NCBI GenBank assembly: GCA_013054445.1
Contig: JAAMPI010001255.1
Location: 1-16,965 of the forward strand
Direction: 5' to 3'
Source of the DNA: Cudoniella acicularis
Taxonomy: Eukaryota; Ascomycota; Leotiomycetes; Helotiales; Helotiaceae
Length of the DNA: 16,965 nucleotides
In this document: piece after piece, positions 1 to 8,059 of the stretch
Position numbering within the stretch: the first letter of the stretch is position 1
How the letters are laid out: each line of letters begins with the position of its first letter
Program-made: the position numbers and the translations under genes
The notes under the pieces: generated by a model
What the model saw: the letters and a program-made list of their open reading frames with translations, nothing else
The model's database searches: none
What the model was told of the DNA's origin: nothing

Positions 1-2460
1 TATTTAGCACCTAAGATATATCAAGTAATATCACTTCTTAATTATCTTAATAAAGTTAGTAAAAGGATACTAGTATAGAGACTAGCTTATCTAGTAGAGA
101 CTATAGGCCTATTATATAGCTCGTAGATCAGTAGACGACTTAAAAAATCAGCTATCGATACTGTCTTATTACTTATAAATAAAGTAGAAGTTAATAAGAG
201 GAATAAGTAAAAAACAACGACTCTCTTCTTAGACGTTAAAGGTGCTTTTGATCATATAATAAAGAACAGGCTACTATCGATTCTATAAGACCTACTTTTA
301 CCTAGTTTAATAATAGCCTAGGTCTTGTCTTTTCTAAATAACCGACTACTTTAACTTACTTTTAACGGCTAATTAGAAGCCTTTTCTATAATCGATACTA
401 GGATTCTATAGAGTAGCCCTATATTACTAATCTTATTCCTTATCTATATAAGAAACCTTTTCGCTACTACCGAATTAGGACTAGTTAAATACCTCTCCTA
501 TATCGACGATATATCGATTACTATTAAATCGACTAGTTTAAAGAAGAACGCTAAGATCCTAGAAAAAGAGGTCTATAAGCTATATTAACTAGCTTCTAAG
601 AACATAATATAGTTTAATCTAGTAAAGACGGAATTAATCTACTTTACTATTCTAAAAGACGCTAAACTAGCTAAAATCATACTACTAGACAAAGCGATTA
701 TCAAGTCTAAAGAAGTAGTCAAGTGGCTAGGTATCTACTTCGACTAGAACCTTACTTTTAAACAGCACGTAGCTATAAGGGTCTCTTAAGCAAGGTCGGC
801 TTTTTACTAAATAGCTAGATTAGCTAACTTAGAGAGGGGATTATCACCTACTATTATACGATAGCTTTACCTTACCTATATTACTAGTATATCGGACTAC
901 GGATCGATTATCTAGTAGCGTAGCTAAAACTAATTTAAAGGCCCCCTCTAGCTACTATAGAACCTAGGCCTTTAGAAAATACTAAGGGTATTTAAAACTA
1001 TACCTATTATACCTATAGAACTCGAATTAGTATTACCGCTACCTAATATTCGACTAAACAACTCGATTAGACAATACGCTTTTTAGGCCCTTAAATTACT
1101 ACTAACCTATCTAATCCTAGCTAAAATAACTAAATCACGACTAAGGGACGATAAAATCGATATAATCAAAGCACTACCTGATATAATCGAAGTACTACTC
1201 GATATACTAGAAAAAGACGAATTATCGATCCCTTAATATCACTAGCCAGCGGATTTAACTAACCACGAGCCAGATATAACTAGAGCGGCTAAACAGCTAA
1301 ATATAACTAGAGACTAAAATCAAAAAAACCTAACAGATTCTATAGAAACGGTCGTACGAACCCCTTTCCTAGACGGGCTAGCGCTACGACACGTGACCAT
1401 CGAGGATCAGACAAGAGAAGACCCTCCGACTAATCAGCGCGGAGAAAACAGGGGTATTTTGCCCGACTCGCCTAATCTAAGGGCTATAGATATAGCTATC
1501 TAAGAACTAACAAATCAAATAGCTAACTAGGAGTCGACTAATCAGGAACCCCTGACTATAATTATATAAACTAAAAGCGATTTTATTAAAAATCGTATAA
1601 ACCGCTTAATTATATACGACTTAGCTAGAACAGCTAAAGTCTAGGGCTAGCTAATCAGAATCAAGAGGCCAAAACTATTAAAACACTACCCACCTACGCA
1701 AATCGAACGCATTTATAAGTCGATTATCGGGCTCTACTCACCTAATAGCCTAGAAAGGATTTAGTACTATTTTTTCCTACCTTAGGGCCGTATAACCCTA
1801 TATCACGTGGTTATTTCAAACCTTCCTAAAGAGGACACCGCTAAAGCCTATAACGAGTATATAAATCGACTCGATTTAACTAACATCACTACTATATATA
1901 CGGACGCTTCTTCTATAAGGGAAGGGGTAGGGATAAGAATCAGAATAGTAGTATATAGCCACCTAGACTAGTCCCGGCAAATAACCTATCAATCGAGCCT
2001 TAATATAAGAACTAGGCAACTAGTCTATAATAGGGAACTCGGGGGGGGTTACCTAGGCTATCGAACACGCTAGTATAGCGGCCTAACCGAACGAATCAAT
2101 CTAGGTCTATTTAGATAATCAAGCTAGACTATAAAGACTTAAAAACCCGTCTGATAACCTAGGCCAGGACTGCTAGATNAGNGCNATAAAAGNAGTATAG
2201 AAGATAGTCGATAAAGNNGCCTTACTTACGCTTAATTAGNTACTAGGGTATATAGAAATAGAAGGNAACGAGGAAGCTGATTCGCTNGCTAANCGAGGCA
2301 CTAAATCAAGCTCGATATNNATAAANACTAGCTTTATATNACTTNGACTTTTAATATAACAAATCGGTACTTTAGAATAGCAGAAGGCTATAGACCGATA
2401 TAGTAATAAGAAGCGAGCTAATCAGAACCCTAGGACCTATTCTAAGCTATTCCCCTGCTA
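1..2460 (+). pseudogene. RIP-degraded Tad1-like LINE ORF2 (reverse transcriptase + RNase H), 5' part outside window
   Basis: Frame 1 reads as a non-LTR retrotransposon polyprotein that copied its RNA into DNA at a nicked target. Visible motifs are FLDVKGAFD (226-252, RT block A), YIDD (499-510, the catalytic box normally F/YADD), WLGIYFD (724-744, RT thumb side) and, far downstream, TIYTDAS (about 1894-1911), the first RNase H motif. The later RNase H motif resembling IEGNEEADSLA lies near 2250-2295. More than 30 stops interrupt the frame, all TAG or TAA; this is what CpA-to-TpA RIP makes of CAA, CAG and TGG. A frame change is needed at the run of eight G (2041-2048). The sequence ceases to match the second copy of this family near 2460, before the C-terminal zinc knuckle. 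Family assignment rests on motif order; the Tad1 clade is my best reading, another fungal LINE clade with RNase H is possible. Confidence 0.88.
2041..2048 (+). other. G8 homopolymer frameshift inside LINE RNase H
   Basis: Before this tract the RNase H frame is frame 1 (ending in the usual QLVYNREL-type stretch). After it the match resumes in another frame (AIEHAS, then YLDNQA). It is either a real indel or a homopolymer base-count error. Confidence 0.6.
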
Positions 2461-2704
2461 GTGTAGTAGGGAAGTCAGTCGGTCGCTGGGTGGTCACGTG
2501 GTCGCAGACACGTGACCTACGCGAAGGAGGATAAAAGACGTGTTCTTAGGCAGCGTAGCTTCTTCTTCTTAAGTCAAATTAACGTCTATTTAAACTCCTT
2601 CCCTTTTAGGTTATATTTGTCCTTCTATAGTACTTATCTTTCTAATACTTTATAAGCTTATTAGTAGTTCTAGCTATAGTAGATTTTTTATCGTCTAAGT
2701 AGGT
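2461..2704. other. Unassigned non-coding stretch between two LINE copies
   Basis: There is no open frame and no recognised domain. It holds two CACGTG hexamers (2495-2500 and 2509-2514) followed by a GGATAAAAG box (about 2528-2536) and a pyrimidine/TTCTTC tract near 2570. That is a promoter-like layout and could be the 5' untranslated start of another retroelement. This is inference only. Confidence 0.3.
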
Positions 2705-3408
2705 TAATTAATTAATAATAATTGATTTATCCTTTTAACGTCTTATATAAATCAAAGACTATAATAGGACGGCTAGGGTTTAAACCCTAGCGAGTTAATA
2801 GTATTTATAAAAGGTAGTAATCTAAGTATTCTAGGTGATAGTAAAGGTCTAGCCCTAATAATAATAAAAGAAATAATATAAAAGACTAATTAGACGTCTC
2901 CTTCTCTCTCCTCTTCCCTGCTCTTACTACCCTCTCCCCTCTCTATATGCCACTTCCTTATAGCGAATCGGGTCTTTTTAAAGAACTCGAGCGTTGATTA
3001 GATACCGTATGTTATATATAGAAGGGTACGTAGCGATATCGTCGATCCTTCTAGGTCCTTTTTAAGCTTCTTTTAGGGTTCCTACCCTTCTAGGTACGCT
3101 AATAACAGGTGCTCTATAGTCTCCTTTTTACTATACCTATAAGTGTCGTTATCTGACTTTTTAATTCGATATAAATAAGACTTTATATAGCCGTAGCCGA
3201 GTTTGAATTAGTAGAACGAGCTAGCTAGCTCTCTTTTAGTATTGTCTAGGATTCGTAGTTTTACCCTAGTCTAGTAGGGGAATAGCTTCGAATAGGTCCT
3301 AGGGTTCTGATTAGCTCGCTCCTTATTACTATATCAGTCTATAGCCTTCTGTTATTTCGAAGTATCGATTTATTATATTAAAAGACTAAGTAATATAAAG
3401 CTAGTCTT
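2705..3408 (-). pseudogene. Second LINE copy, 3' end only, opposite orientation, RIP-degraded
   Basis: The reverse complement of about 3275-3408 matches the plus-strand LINE at about 2320-2458 almost base for base, with differences mostly C/T and G/A, so this is a second member of the same family pointing the other way. It continues past the point where the first copy stops and encodes the LINE C-terminal zinc knuckle: KKETIEHLLLAY near 3096-3160. Cysteine positions now read tyrosine (YRY for CRC, AY for AC), again a RIP-type G-to-A change. Numerous TAG/TAA stops follow. The 3' tail probably ends in the ATT/TTAA-rich stretch near 2705-2730. The upstream part of the copy is missing: it is cut exactly at the LTR starting at 3409. 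Confidence 0.8.
2772..2789. repeat. Perfect 18-bp palindrome CTAGGGTTTAAACCCTAG
   Basis: The palindrome lies in the 3' tail of the reverse-oriented LINE copy. Its halves resemble a telomeric AGGGTTT unit, but there is no tandem array, so I treat it as part of the LINE tail. Confidence 0.6.
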
Positions 3409-3550
3409 TATAACAGCGCTAATAGTAAAGTAGTTCTATTACTTAGAATACTAAGGTAAAGAGCTTAGACGAGGTCTAAAACGAGGATATATATACGATA
3501 TAAGGTCACGTAATCGACCCTGACTAGACCTCTAAACTAGGTCTATAACA
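3409..3550 (-). repeat. 3' LTR (142 bp) of the short LTR element
   Basis: Minus-strand ends are TGTTATAG...CTGTTATA, an imperfect inverted repeat. It is about as long as, and collinear with, 4573-4714; differences are almost all transitions or N. The left neighbour is LINE sequence. Confidence 0.85.
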
Positions 3551-3568
3551 TTATCCCCCCTTTAAGAG
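3551..3568 (-). promoter_or_regulatory. Polypurine tract
   Basis: Minus-strand CTCTTAAAGGGGGGATAA lies immediately upstream of the LTR start TGTTATAG, the standard position of the plus-strand primer in Ty3/Ty1-type elements. Confidence 0.75.
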
Positions 3569-3644
3569 AGCTAGCCCCTAGCTCTATAGCTTGTCTCCTA
3601 TATCTAATCCCTCTATCTAATCCTCTGCTAAAGGCAGCCGTAAG

Positions 3645-4380
3645 ATACTAGCTCTATGAATAGTAGTTAGGTGCTAGCTCTATAGTAGCAGTCAGGTGCT
3701 AGCTCTTAGCGATATAGTATTAACTTCGAGGGATCGGTCGGTATAGCAGTAAGGTGCTAGCTCTACGGAGGTGCCCTAGTCATAGCTTCTGTCGAGTTGA
3801 TTTGATATACCTACTACGTTTTTGTCGATATTTTCTACTACTACTACTATACGATTAATAGGCTCTACTAGCTGTGTTATATATACTATTAATCGCGTAG
3901 CGATGACCTTGTCTAGGGCTATAGTATAGGCTTGAAGAGCCTTCGCGACATCGATAGGAGGGGGCGGGAGAGGCTTTAAGAGCTCTCGAAAGACGGCATT
4001 TATAAAAGCTTAAAGGTCTATCTTTAAAGCTTCCTTCGACGGTCTATACTCTTAAGCGGAGGCAGGAGTAGGAGTAGTAGGTTAAGACTAGCTAATCATA
4101 TAGTAGATCAATTGTCTAGTCGAGGTATCGATAGCACGGGCGAATTAGTGTTTTCTATCGATTAAAGACTTTAACTTATATGCCTAGCTTATGATTTCGG
4201 GGTCTATTGTCGGTATAGTAGTTAAGGTACTAGCTCTGTGATTATAGTAGATTAAGAGTCGATACTAGCGCTCGGTCGGAAGGATATAGTGTCTACTTCG
4301 AAGTCGTAGTAGTGAGGTGCNAGCTCGTAAGGGCGATAGTAAGGTATNAGCTNATTTAGNAGTTAGGTGCTAGCTAATTN
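3645..4380. repeat. Dispersed short repeat GGTGCTAGCTCT
   Basis: The 12-mer or a close variant recurs at about 3648, 3670, 3693, 3753, 4225, 4316, 4345 and 4366, in two clusters at both ends of the element's interior. Spacing varies from 20 to 60 bases within clusters. All copies face the same way. Confidence 0.65.
3776..4245 (-). pseudogene. Single internal ORF of the short LTR element, RIP-broken, family unknown
   Basis: One minus-strand frame stays protein-like for about 155 codons, interrupted only by TAG and TAA. It starts near TIPTIDPEIIS, runs through a proline/threonine linker (PTTPTPAS) and KPLPPPPIDVAKALQAYTIA, and then a hydrophobic heptad-like part (IVVVVENIDKN). It could be a small structural, gag-like protein with a coiled coil, but I recognise no family. 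The frame stays open past a first TAG (3776-3778) into a series of degenerate ELAP/RAST repeats. The element has no other coding capacity, so reverse transcriptase would have to come from elsewhere. Confidence 0.5.
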
Positions 4381-4572
4381 ACAGGTTNGGGTNCTTTCNA
4401 AGGNAGCNAGGGAAGAGGTCTTNAGCTTGAGGTCGATTCGAGGGTCGTGACGGGGCGGCGGGCTAGGAGGCTTNAGTGCTTNNACTNGGGGGTNGTAGGG
4501 CGCGACGGCGNNANGAAGCTAGAATNGAAATNAGGTCAAGAGCTTTTAGAAGGTTGTTTNACCTTAGTATAA

Positions 4573-4714
4573 TNTNANAGCGCTGANAGTNAANTAGTTC
4601 TATTACTTAGAATACTAAGGTNNAGAGCTNAGACGAGGTCTGAAACGAGGNTATATANACGATATNAGGTCACGTGATCGNNCCNGACCAGACCTCCGAA
4701 CCAGGTCTGTGACA
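4573..4714 (-). repeat. 5' LTR (142 bp) of the short LTR element
   Basis: On the minus strand it starts TGTCACAGACCTGG, less RIP-altered than the partner LTR (TGTTATAGACCTAG). It contains several undetermined bases and one CACGTG (4671-4676) that has become CACGTA in the other LTR. Confidence 0.82.
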
Positions 4715-5187
4715 CCTTCAGCCTCCTTTCTATAGACTCGTACCCGTATATAAAGCTCTTAGAATCTATCTCTACTTATATAGCTCGAAATCGGGTGGAC
4801 TAGGCTAAAGTCCTTCGTATTCTAGTAGTCGGAGATCTCGTTACATACTATAATAGTCATATATATCCGTATTACGAAGTAGAGATATATCTCTCTATAG
4901 CAGGTTAGGTACCACTGATTTGCCCGTACACGAGGACAGGGGTCGTCTTAAGGCTCTCGCAGATAGTTATTCGTCTTCTCAACTATCAATTCAATGATTT
5001 CAGGGGTATAGTACATTGTGAATAGCGTAATAGGATCATCGGGGGAGACGTTCTCGGGTAGTGTGATATTCTAGCCCCAATTTGGCAATTTCATAGGCTT
5101 AAATGTGTCCCCCTTCTTCCGTAGCGGTTTCGCATTAGGCCGGAGGGTCCCTCGATCAGTAGAATCAAATATAGTGTCTTCAGGCAT
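4715..5187 (-). pseudogene. piggyBac-like transposase (DDE_Tnp_1_7), N-terminal fragment, RIP-degraded
   Basis: From an ATG at 5187 (context CCACGATG) a frame of about 157 codons reads as the N-terminal part of the fungal piggyBac-type transposase, a cut-and-paste enzyme targeting TTAA. Recognisable stretches are FTMYYTPEIIELIVEKTNNYL, RANQWYLTCYREIYLYF, RIYMT, then NEISDY-stop-NTKDFS (the family's DYW motif with TGG changed to TAG) and SSYISRDRF-stop-EL (the conserved R-DRF block). Stops are TAG/TAA only. The catalytic Asp core would lie further downstream and is absent, because the fragment is cut off by the LTR at 4714. A candidate 5' terminus is TTAA at 5386-5389 followed on the minus strand by AGGTTGAGG. 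Confidence 0.72.
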
Positions 5188-5389
5188 CGTGGTTGTGGTG
5201 TAATTAGTGATCTAATAGAGTTGTTTACTTGTAAATAAAGAATCGGGGTTTTGGTGTTCTTCCGGAATAATATTAATCCGGGACCGAAGAACGCGGGCGC
5301 TGTCGCAGCGGAACGGATAACCGATTTCCCGTGCCAATGCCCGGTCCGCACGGATGCCCACTTTTTCCGAAACCCACCTCAACCTTTAA
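5188..5389 (-). mobile_element. Probable 5' terminal region of the piggyBac-like element
   Basis: This is about 200 bp of much less RIP-altered sequence upstream of the transposase ATG, beginning at a TTAA (5386-5389). The other end of the element is not in the window, so the TIR cannot be confirmed. Confidence 0.35.
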
Positions 5390-5699
5390 AATATTATAAT
5401 TAAATAACAACTAATTATTATAAGATGAAATAAAAATCACAAATATATATAAGTGTAGTCTTGAATTTATACGATTTGGACTTTTTATATAAAGCGTTAT
5501 AGTAGTCGAATTGTACGGCCCCGTCGATTTGTAGTTTCCCCCCCTGTATCGTCTCCCCCCTTACCAGGAACTGGATTTAGAGCCTTAGAAATCGATTCTA
5601 CTGGTTTTTATGCTTTTAGGAAAACCTTTTCTTTTTTTTAGCATCTTTATAGGAGCCTTTTTTACCTTAGATACTATTAAGGCTACCTTCTTTATAGTA
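5390..5699. other. AT-rich decayed DNA with poly-C runs, no gene
   Basis: The minus strand near 5590-5704 keeps a lysine-rich readable stretch (KKAPIKMLKKRKGFPKSIK) with no recognised domain. The rest is AT-rich. The block ends at the solo LTR, which splits it from 5919-6001. Confidence 0.4.
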
Positions 5700-5923
5700 G
5701 GATTTGTTACAGCTCTGCAAAGGCACTAGGGCCCTGACGTCACGTAGGGACGTATTTGCAAGAAGGTGCTGTATTACGAAGAAACTAAGCTAAGGAGAGA
5801 AGAAGAGAGGTAGCCCCGAAGGGGCCTTATATACAGGAGGTGAGTCTAGCACGGACCAGGACACGTGACAAGGGGGACGCGTCAGGTAAGGGGGACGCGT
5901 CAAACCAGGTCTGTGACAGGATT
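5700..5923. mobile_element. Solo LTR (5705-5918, 214 bp) with 5-bp target duplication GGATT
   Basis: The repeat has terminal inverted ends TGTTACAG...CTGTGACA and is flanked by GGATT at 5700-5704 and 5919-5923, a textbook 5-bp integrase duplication. Read on the minus strand its first bases (TGTCACAGACCTGG) equal those of the 3409-4714 element, so both belong to related LTR families. Inside are a tandem pair of AAGGGGGACGCGTCA (5870-5884 and 5888-5902), CACGTG (5862-5867) and TTATATA (5828-5834). Little RIP decay is seen. The internal region was lost by LTR-LTR recombination. Confidence 0.85.
5870..5902 (+). repeat. Two direct copies of a 15-mer within the solo LTR
   Basis: AAGGGGGACGCGTCA occurs at 5870-5884 and 5888-5902, 18 bp start to start. 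It may be a duplicated LTR enhancer-type site; that role is inference. Confidence 0.7.
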
Positions 5924-6001
5924 AGCCGCTCATATCTCCTTTACTATCTGCTTTTATACGGCCTTATCTTCCTTCTATAACTTATTCGCCTCTTATACCT
6001 A

Positions 6002-6042
6002 CTATCCTCCCCCCCGGTTCATTAGCTATTTTGCCACTTTAT
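6002..6042 (+). repeat. Left TIR of the MITE
   Basis: This is inverted against 6362-6403. The core GGTTCATTAGCTATTTTGCC is identical in both arms. Confidence 0.85.
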
Positions 6043-6361
6043 TGCCACTGTTGCGATACCGTCCAGCACCCCACTTCTCTTTCCACCAGGCACCTGATTA
6101 TTGTCCAAAATCGCCCAGAAAGATAAAACTGACACAATTGAGGTTATTCCCGCAAATATTTACACAGTATAAGCGTATACTTTAGATTTTCATAAATCCT
6201 TTCCTTCGACAAGATTACTTAGTAGAGGGCCCTCTTCCTTCATCCCCAAATTTCGTAGCGTTGCGCGAGCCCTGGAATTAAATAATACATGCTTTCTATA
6301 GTGCTGGCTATAGAGGTGAAGAAAGGTATAGTGGAATTATAAGTGGAGTGCTTAGGCGTGG

Positions 6362-6403
6362 TGATAAAGTGGCAAAATAGCTAATGAACCGGGGGGAGGA
6401 TAG
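6362..6403 (-). repeat. Right TIR of the MITE
   Basis: This is the reverse complement of the left TIR, with six rather than seven C in the terminal run. Confidence 0.85.
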
Positions 6404-6849
6404 TATATAGATCGCTTAATATAAAAATTATAAACTTTTTTAGAGATTACTAGTATTCTTAAATTAACGTTTAAACTTTGAAAANAAAATTATACCTGAT
6501 TTATATATAAATTAAAATCTTTAATAAAATATTTACTAAAATATTTAGAATTAAAAACTAAATTTTTATTAATTCTATATATATATAATTTCTTAAAAAT
6601 AACCTTTTTTAATAAAATAATTTATAGATAGTGTTTTATTTAAAGTAGGTAAATTTTTATATAGGGATATTATATAACTTTAAGTAAACACTATCTATAA
6701 ATTATTTATATATATAATTAATAGAAATTTAGTTTTTAATTTATATATAAATTAGGTATAAATTTTTTTTAAAAGTTTTAAATATTGATTTAAAGATATT
6801 AGTAATCTCTAAAAAAAATTTATAATTTTTATATTAAGCGACCTATATA
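6404..6849. repeat. Extremely AT-rich long inverted repeat (foldback/MITE-like), RIP-saturated
   Basis: The arms pair almost end to end. The outer TCGCTTAATATAAAAATTATAAA (6412 onward) is mirrored at about 6818-6841. The inner TTTATAGATAGTGTTT (6621-6636) is mirrored as AAACACTATCTATAAA (6686-6701), leaving a loop of about 50 bases near 6661. The left arm is longer by some 70 bases near 6505-6565. No ORF is present and G+C is very low. It is best explained as a long-TIR foldback element stripped of C by RIP. Confidence 0.75.
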
Positions 6850-8059
6850 TAGATATCTTATATTTTAAATTTTAAATAATTATATTAAGCTTTCGTAAAG
6901 TTATAAATATCTAAAAATCGCTATTTTTAGTGTAAAGAGTGTCCTACTAGGGGGGGGGGCACGGACTTATCACTTTTATTTTCGACCCGTCTCCTACGGT
7001 AATGCTAGGAGTATATCTCGCTCTAGGTTACGCGATTTCTTCTTTCGTATATCGCCGACAGGAGAGTGATAGATACTAGGCTACTATCTTTGTTTTTGCT
7101 ATTACTACCGTAACGAACTCTAGACTAGCGCTAGATGTCAACGTAAATATTATTATGTTAGGTCTTATTCCTTAGGCCTTAGGCGGAGCTATGATTTTGA
7201 GTACCGGAGTATATTGGTTTCTGAGTTGTTTTAGAGCGAGGCTTACTAGAACATATTGTTATAAGTTAGGTGAGAAAGGGGTCCTGATTAGACAACAGTG
7301 AGGTAGAGTCTAGGATAGGTTTGCTATTACGATTGCTAGATTGCTGCTTCTAGTAATACTTGTTTTATACGCTCTCTTAATAACATTACTAACAAATAGG
7401 AAAGGGTCTTTTAGATCCCGAGAGATTAGCCAGGCTATATTTTTACGAAACATATATCGCTACTCCTTAAACGGGAACAAACAATCCTAAAACAATATAC
7501 GTCTACCATACACACTTTCTGCCCTATTTCAGGCGCGGGTACCCTCTAGCGGCTTCAGTTCACCGGCGACATACTCTATACGTTAAGCAACTCCGCGCTT
7601 CCTTTTCTATAGACCTAATATTACGCTTCTAGGCCGATTTGAAAAAAAAGCTTTTATAAACATACCTAGCTTATCACGAGTTTTATTGTTATGACTAATT
7701 TAGGAGTAGTTGGTATTACGTTTAGCTAGCCGTTATCAATTGCTATAGCTGAAAAGAAAATCTTATATCTAATCAGGCATTCAGTTGACTTGGCGCACCC
7801 GCGACACTCTACCCTAGCCTCGTCGCACTTATAAATCGAAAGGGAGAAAACCTAATTGCTACTTATAGTAGAAGTCTTGAGATTTCGGAAGTGTTTTGAT
7901 TGTCTATAAAGAATTTGAAGAGTCCCTTTCTAAGATCGTCTTAAATATTTTTAGGCCATCGGTAACATAACTATAACTCTCTCTAAAAGAGTGTAACACT
8001 AGCGCCTCTGGTGTCTCACCACAGACCGATGAAGGAGGGTTGGTTTGATTGATGATAGT
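6850..8059. other. Decayed repeat or intergenic DNA, no recognised gene
   Basis: There is no open frame of useful length on either strand. The part up to about 7500 is TA-rich and CA-poor like the LINE block. A run of ten G lies at 6950-6959. From about 7780 composition becomes ordinary, leading into the broken gene at 8060. I see no RNA gene and no clear TIR or LTR. Confidence 0.5.

Larger units (their letters stand above)
3409..4714 (-). mobile_element. Short non-autonomous LTR retrotransposon, 1306 bp, RIP-degraded
   Basis: Two direct repeats of identical length (142 bp; 3409-3550 and 4573-4714) flank about 1 kb. Read on the minus strand each LTR starts TGTTATAG or TGTCACAG and ends CTGTTATA or its N-containing equivalent, that is TG...CA ends altered by RIP. 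The polypurine tract AAAGGGGGGATAA (about 3551-3565) abuts the downstream LTR, which fixes the orientation. The stretch just inside the upstream LTR (minus-strand TTATACTAAGGT, 4561-4572) is where the primer-binding site should be; I cannot match it to a tRNA. The interior is far too short for gag-pol: no protease, RT or integrase motif is seen, only one small broken ORF. The flanks differ (GTCTT on the left, CCTTC on the right), so there is no target duplication. Confidence 0.8.
6002..6403. mobile_element. 402-bp MITE with about 40-bp terminal inverted repeats and TA duplication
   Basis: The left end (CTATCCTCCCCCCCGG..., 6002-6042) is repeated inverted at 6362-6403, differing by one C in the C-run. 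TA flanks both sides (6000-6001 and 6404-6405), as for Tc1/mariner/pogo superfamily elements. The 320-bp interior has no transposase motif and is only slightly AT-biased, in contrast to its neighbours, so it is probably a recent non-autonomous insertion. An open plus-strand frame starting at 5865 merely runs across the solo LTR into this element. Confidence 0.85.

Noticed and set aside
2772..2789. Possible interstitial telomere (AGGGTTT/AAACCCT)
   Set aside because: Only one inverted pair, not a tandem array, within the LINE tail.
3645..4380. CRISPR-like array from the repeated GGTGCTAGCTCT
   Set aside because: Repeats are short, spacers irregular, it lies within an LTR element, and the genome is eukaryotic.
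5091..5351. 86-codon minus-strand ORF
   Set aside because: It overlaps the piggyBac-like transposase start and its 5' region in another frame; no motif and no conserved composition.
5865..6185. 106-codon plus-strand ORF
   Set aside because: It runs from the solo LTR through its target duplication into the MITE, so it is an accidental fusion of mobile DNA.
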